DNA of 6,394 nucleotides from Candidatus Nomurabacteria bacterium RIFCSPHIGHO2_01_FULL_39_10 (GTDB lineage: Bacteria; Patescibacteriota; Minisyncoccia; Phycocordibacterales; UBA9973): NCBI GenBank assembly GCA_001786805.1, contig MFTJ01000040.1, forward strand, positions 1 through 6,394. The letters are read 5' to 3'. The stretch's first letter is position 1; each line of letters opens with the position of its first letter. The notes under the pieces were generated by a model, which was not told where the DNA came from, made no database searches, and worked only from the letters and a program-made list of their open reading frames with translations. Position numbers and translations under genes: made by a program. Positions 4,713 to 6,394 of the stretch are shown piece after piece.

Positions 4713-4914
4713 AGTAATTAACCTCGTTAGTTATTTTATTTTAAGTTTAGTTTAATTTTATTTAATTATTTTAGTTTATTTTTACCTCTAAAATACCGCC
4801 CTATTTATAAACTTTTTGATTAATTTGTCACTTTTTGGTAGAAACCTAAAGTTTAATCATCCCGCATCAAAAATAAGAGTAAAAAACAAGAAACAAAGAA
4901 ATAAACCAAAAAAA
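4713..4914 (-). promoter_or_regulatory. AT-rich gap with TATA box, long leader and ribosome binding site for the 288-residue gene
   Basis: In the minus-strand direction this holds a possible TATA box TTTATAAA (4811-4804), then a 50-base run almost entirely of T and A with repeated AGTTTA/TTTAATT words on the + strand. Just before ATG 4712 is GAGGT (4725-4721) with an 8-nt spacer. A second box-like stretch TTAAAATAAAATAA (4744-4731) is centred 25 bp before the ATG, so a leaderless start is possible too. An 8-bp inverted repeat (TAAACTTT 4808-4815, AAAGTTTA 4848-4855) and a direct repeat ACTTTTTG (4811, 4830) lie around the upstream TATA. I see no gene in this gap. Confidence 0.45.
4868..4914 (-). 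terminator. T-tract terminator of the 254-residue gene
   Basis: T7 follows the stop codon directly on the minus strand (4914-4908), and further T-rich runs continue to about 4868, including T6 and T5. No stem-loop is present. Confidence 0.5.
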
Positions 4915-5679
4915 TTATTTATATCTGTGCACAAATGCCGTATACACCCTTTGTTGTTCTCGTGTCACACCCATACTCGATGTTGGTTTCAACTCCAGTG
5001 TACAAAACCCCGTTGGGATCATTTCATCATATAACCGACGTCCAAATCGTGCTGCCCCATACAACTGACCACTTTTTGCCACAATAAGACCTGCTCCACG
5101 CACAATCGCATGCTTAGCAAGTCCACCCACAAATCCGCCTGCAAGTGTTGACAAACCAATCACCACAACATCTTCTGCTGCTCCCCAACCTAGTTTACCC
5201 GCCCGTTTTAGAAATGCATCATCCTCATCCATCTTCTGCTCAGCAACCGCCCTCACTTCCGCTTTACCAACATACAGTCGGCATTCAAGCGAACCATCCG
5301 CAAACGTAAATCCAACTTTACTCCCCTCAAGAACACGATCACTTCTTGGTGTATATTCAACTAATGCTTTTGCCGTCATCATGCAAGTAACATCCGTCTG
5401 CACATCAACTTTCATAGCATACGCACCATACGTTCGTAAACCTGCTTCAACAGCCGCAACAACTTTTCCTAAACCCTCCATCGTATACGGTTGCACCGCA
5501 CCGAAAAGACCAGTATCATTGCGAACCTCTGCCGTAAACGGTCGAAGATAATAATCAGCTGCTACTGTTTGTTTCGTCGTAGCCGCACCATCAACTGCAG
5601 CACCAGAACTTCCGGCATCTGCACCAGTTGCTGCAGCTGCAGCACCAGCACTCTTTCCACCTGTTCGTTTTCCTGTCAT
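4915..5679 (-). CDS. Hypothetical protein, 254 residues; paralog of the gene just upstream
   Basis: I recognise no family. Residues 1-40 are a low-complexity tail rich in A, G, S and T (a run of five Ala near 13-17) and probably disordered. The body (about 43-254) aligns with the 222-residue neighbour over its length. Shared positions include T66, G69, E78-A79, L81 and Y84; the ADxSLxxxLx(V/I)GxxExR block (127-143); and the tail GRRxY (213-217), LEL-P (228-232), VT (238-239), Q242, Y246 and Y253. Residues about 171-202 (VVVIGLSTLAGGFVGGLAKH...) are hydrophobic and glycine-rich, perhaps a membrane or membrane-inserting segment. The start at 5679 is fixed by GGAGG 8 nt upstream. It follows the paralog by 23 nt, so they form an operon. 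Confidence 0.7.
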   Translation of the reverse strand: MTGKRTGGKSAGAAAAATGADAGSSGAAVDGAATTKQTVAADYYLRPFTAEVRNDTGLFGAVQPYTMEGLGKVVAAVEAGLRTYGAYAMKVDVQTDVTCMMTAKALVEYTPRSDRVLEGSKVGFTFADGSLECRLYVGKAEVRAVAEQKMDEDDAFLKRAGKLGWGAAEDVVVIGLSTLAGGFVGGLAKHAIVRGAGLIVAKSGQLYGAARFGRRLYDEMIPTGFCTLELKPTSSMGVTREQQRVYTAFVHRYK

Positions 5680-5687
5680 AAAGATAT

Positions 5688-5692
5688 CCTCC
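5688..5692 (-). promoter_or_regulatory. Strong Shine-Dalgarno site of the 254-residue gene
   Basis: The minus strand reads AAAAGGAGGATATCTTTATG, with GGAGG 8 nt before the start codon. It is the best ribosome binding site in the window and marks an internal operon gene. Confidence 0.75.
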
Positions 5693-5702
5693 TTTTAGTA
5701 AT

Positions 5703-6371
5703 TTATTTGCTATACTGCGTAAGCAACCCTCGATACGCCTCAAACTGCTTCTTCGTAACCTGTGTATCTTTTGCCGGATGCAATTCCAACTCCCAATGCG
5801 CATCAAACTTCGCCATGTTATACGCCCGTCGTCCTAAATCACCAAGTCCAACAACCGCTAACGGTCCCCACGCCATTGCTAATATACGTGCCCCAACTAA
5901 ATCAGCCGCACCTTGTACACCTTCCGCTTTTAACTTTGAAACCGCCCACTCCACTTTTGTTTTCATATCAAGATCAGTTCCTTCTCTATCAACCAATTCT
6001 CGATCTTCTGTATATCCAATATGTAACACACCTTGTAAACTCTTATCTGCAGACTCAAATTTCAAATAACTACCACACTTAACCGGATCATCTCGCTGCT
6101 CTGCACCTCGCATTCCACCTAATGACGTCACTAATCCTGCTGGGGTATACAACTTTCGTTCGGTACACGCCAATGAGTCATAATTTTCTAACAGTGCTTC
6201 GATACTATTATAAAAGCCAATAAACCCTTTCGTCGTAAAATCCTCGGCAACTGGCACATACTCCGCTGCTTTTTGTAATCCTTTTCCTATCCATTTTCCA
6301 ATACCTGGCACTTTTTCAACCGCTGTAGTATCCCGTTGATTCAATCCTCGAAGCACAACCTCCGTTAACAT
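5703..6371 (-). CDS. Hypothetical protein, at least 222 residues; paralog of the downstream gene; start may lie outside
   Basis: I recognise no family. It is colinear with the 254-residue protein downstream. FTTKGFIGFYNSIEALLENY (45-64) matches YTMEGLGKVVAAVEAGLRTY there, ADKSLQGVLHIG (108-119) matches ADGSLECRLYVG, and the last 43 residues align with equal spacing. An amphipathic N-terminus (VPGIGKWIGKGLQKAAEYVP, 21-40) replaces the Ala/Gly tail of the paralog. Residues about 157-176 (DLVGARILAMAWGPLAVVGL) are hydrophobic. The ATG at 6371 has no good ribosome binding site, and the frame stays open through all 23 upstream bases to the window edge, so the true start could be further upstream. 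It is the promoter-proximal member of the pair seen here. Confidence 0.65.
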   Translation of the reverse strand: MLTEVVLRGLNQRDTTAVEKVPGIGKWIGKGLQKAAEYVPVAEDFTTKGFIGFYNSIEALLENYDSLACTERKLYTPAGLVTSLGGMRGAEQRDDPVKCGSYLKFESADKSLQGVLHIGYTEDRELVDREGTDLDMKTKVEWAVSKLKAEGVQGAADLVGARILAMAWGPLAVVGLGDLGRRAYNMAKFDAHWELELHPAKDTQVTKKQFEAYRGLLTQYSK

Positions 6372-6394
6372 ATAACTTCTATCTTCCTGTTCTA

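Noticed and set aside
4816..5034. A 72-codon plus-strand frame across the intergenic gap and the end of the 254-residue gene
   Set aside because: It is lysine-rich from A-rich spacer DNA and then antisense to a supported gene.
5491..6069. A 192-codon plus-strand frame, and a 106-codon one at 5762-6082
   Set aside because: Both are opposite the paralog pair, and the first spans the gap between the two genes. The sequences are Ser/Cys or Pro/Leu/Thr biased with no family pattern, whereas the minus-strand frames align with each other.
6118..6128. CCTAATGACGT repeated at 1-11 and 6118-6128
   Set aside because: It is an 11-base match inside two unrelated coding sequences, both reading Thr-Ser-Leu-Gly in frame. 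Identity stops at once on both sides, so it is taken as chance.
6387..6394. CTGTTCTA matching an arm of the inverted repeat at 2230-2237
   Set aside because: It is a single 8-base match at the window edge without a partner arm or TATA symmetry, so chance is likely.

Overview
The window is most likely from an archaeon, probably a small-genomed DPANN-type lineage (Woesearchaeota/Pacearchaeota-like). That lineage is an inference. The domain call rests on a eukaryote/archaea-type Spt5 next to a Sec61gamma-type SecE, on TATA-like boxes placed about 22-27 bp before most start codons (leaderless initiation), on T-tract terminators without hairpins, and on very small proteins. DNA is AT-rich, and the + strand is C-rich and G-poor throughout, whichever strand is coding.

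Layout. The left edge (1-179, minus) holds the 5' part of a membrane protein gene that runs out of the window. It is divergent from a tiny seven-cysteine protein (247-360, plus). Next come tRNA-Gly(CCC) (380-450, minus), a 72-residue protein with a C-terminal hydrophobic segment (517-735, minus) and a 216-residue unknown protein (750-1400, minus) whose start region is tandemly duplicated upstream. The core housekeeping unit is secE-spt5 (minus, 2193 to 1491), divergent from a family 4 uracil-DNA glycosylase (2247-2855, plus). The two units appear to share one palindromic TATA box centred between their start codons and flanked by a 9-bp inverted repeat.

Downstream of the glycosylase, on the plus strand, lie a RelE/ParE-type toxin-antitoxin pair (2921-3380), with codon use unlike its neighbours, and a 132-residue protein with an HELLH zinc-protease signature (3402-3800). 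The right part is all minus strand: two adjacent unknown proteins (222 and 254 residues) that are divergent paralogs of each other, arranged as an operon with a strong Shine-Dalgarno site for the second, followed by an independently promoted unknown 288-residue protein with a long AT-rich leader.

Functionally the recognised genes cover transcription elongation (Spt5), protein translocation (SecE), decoding of GGG (tRNA-Gly), uracil repair (UDG) and a toxin-antitoxin module. The rest are unrecognised. I see no rRNA, CRISPR array, transposase or phage structural gene. The best candidates for something undescribed are the tandem paralog pair at 4915-6371 and the symmetric divergent promoter at 2193-2247.
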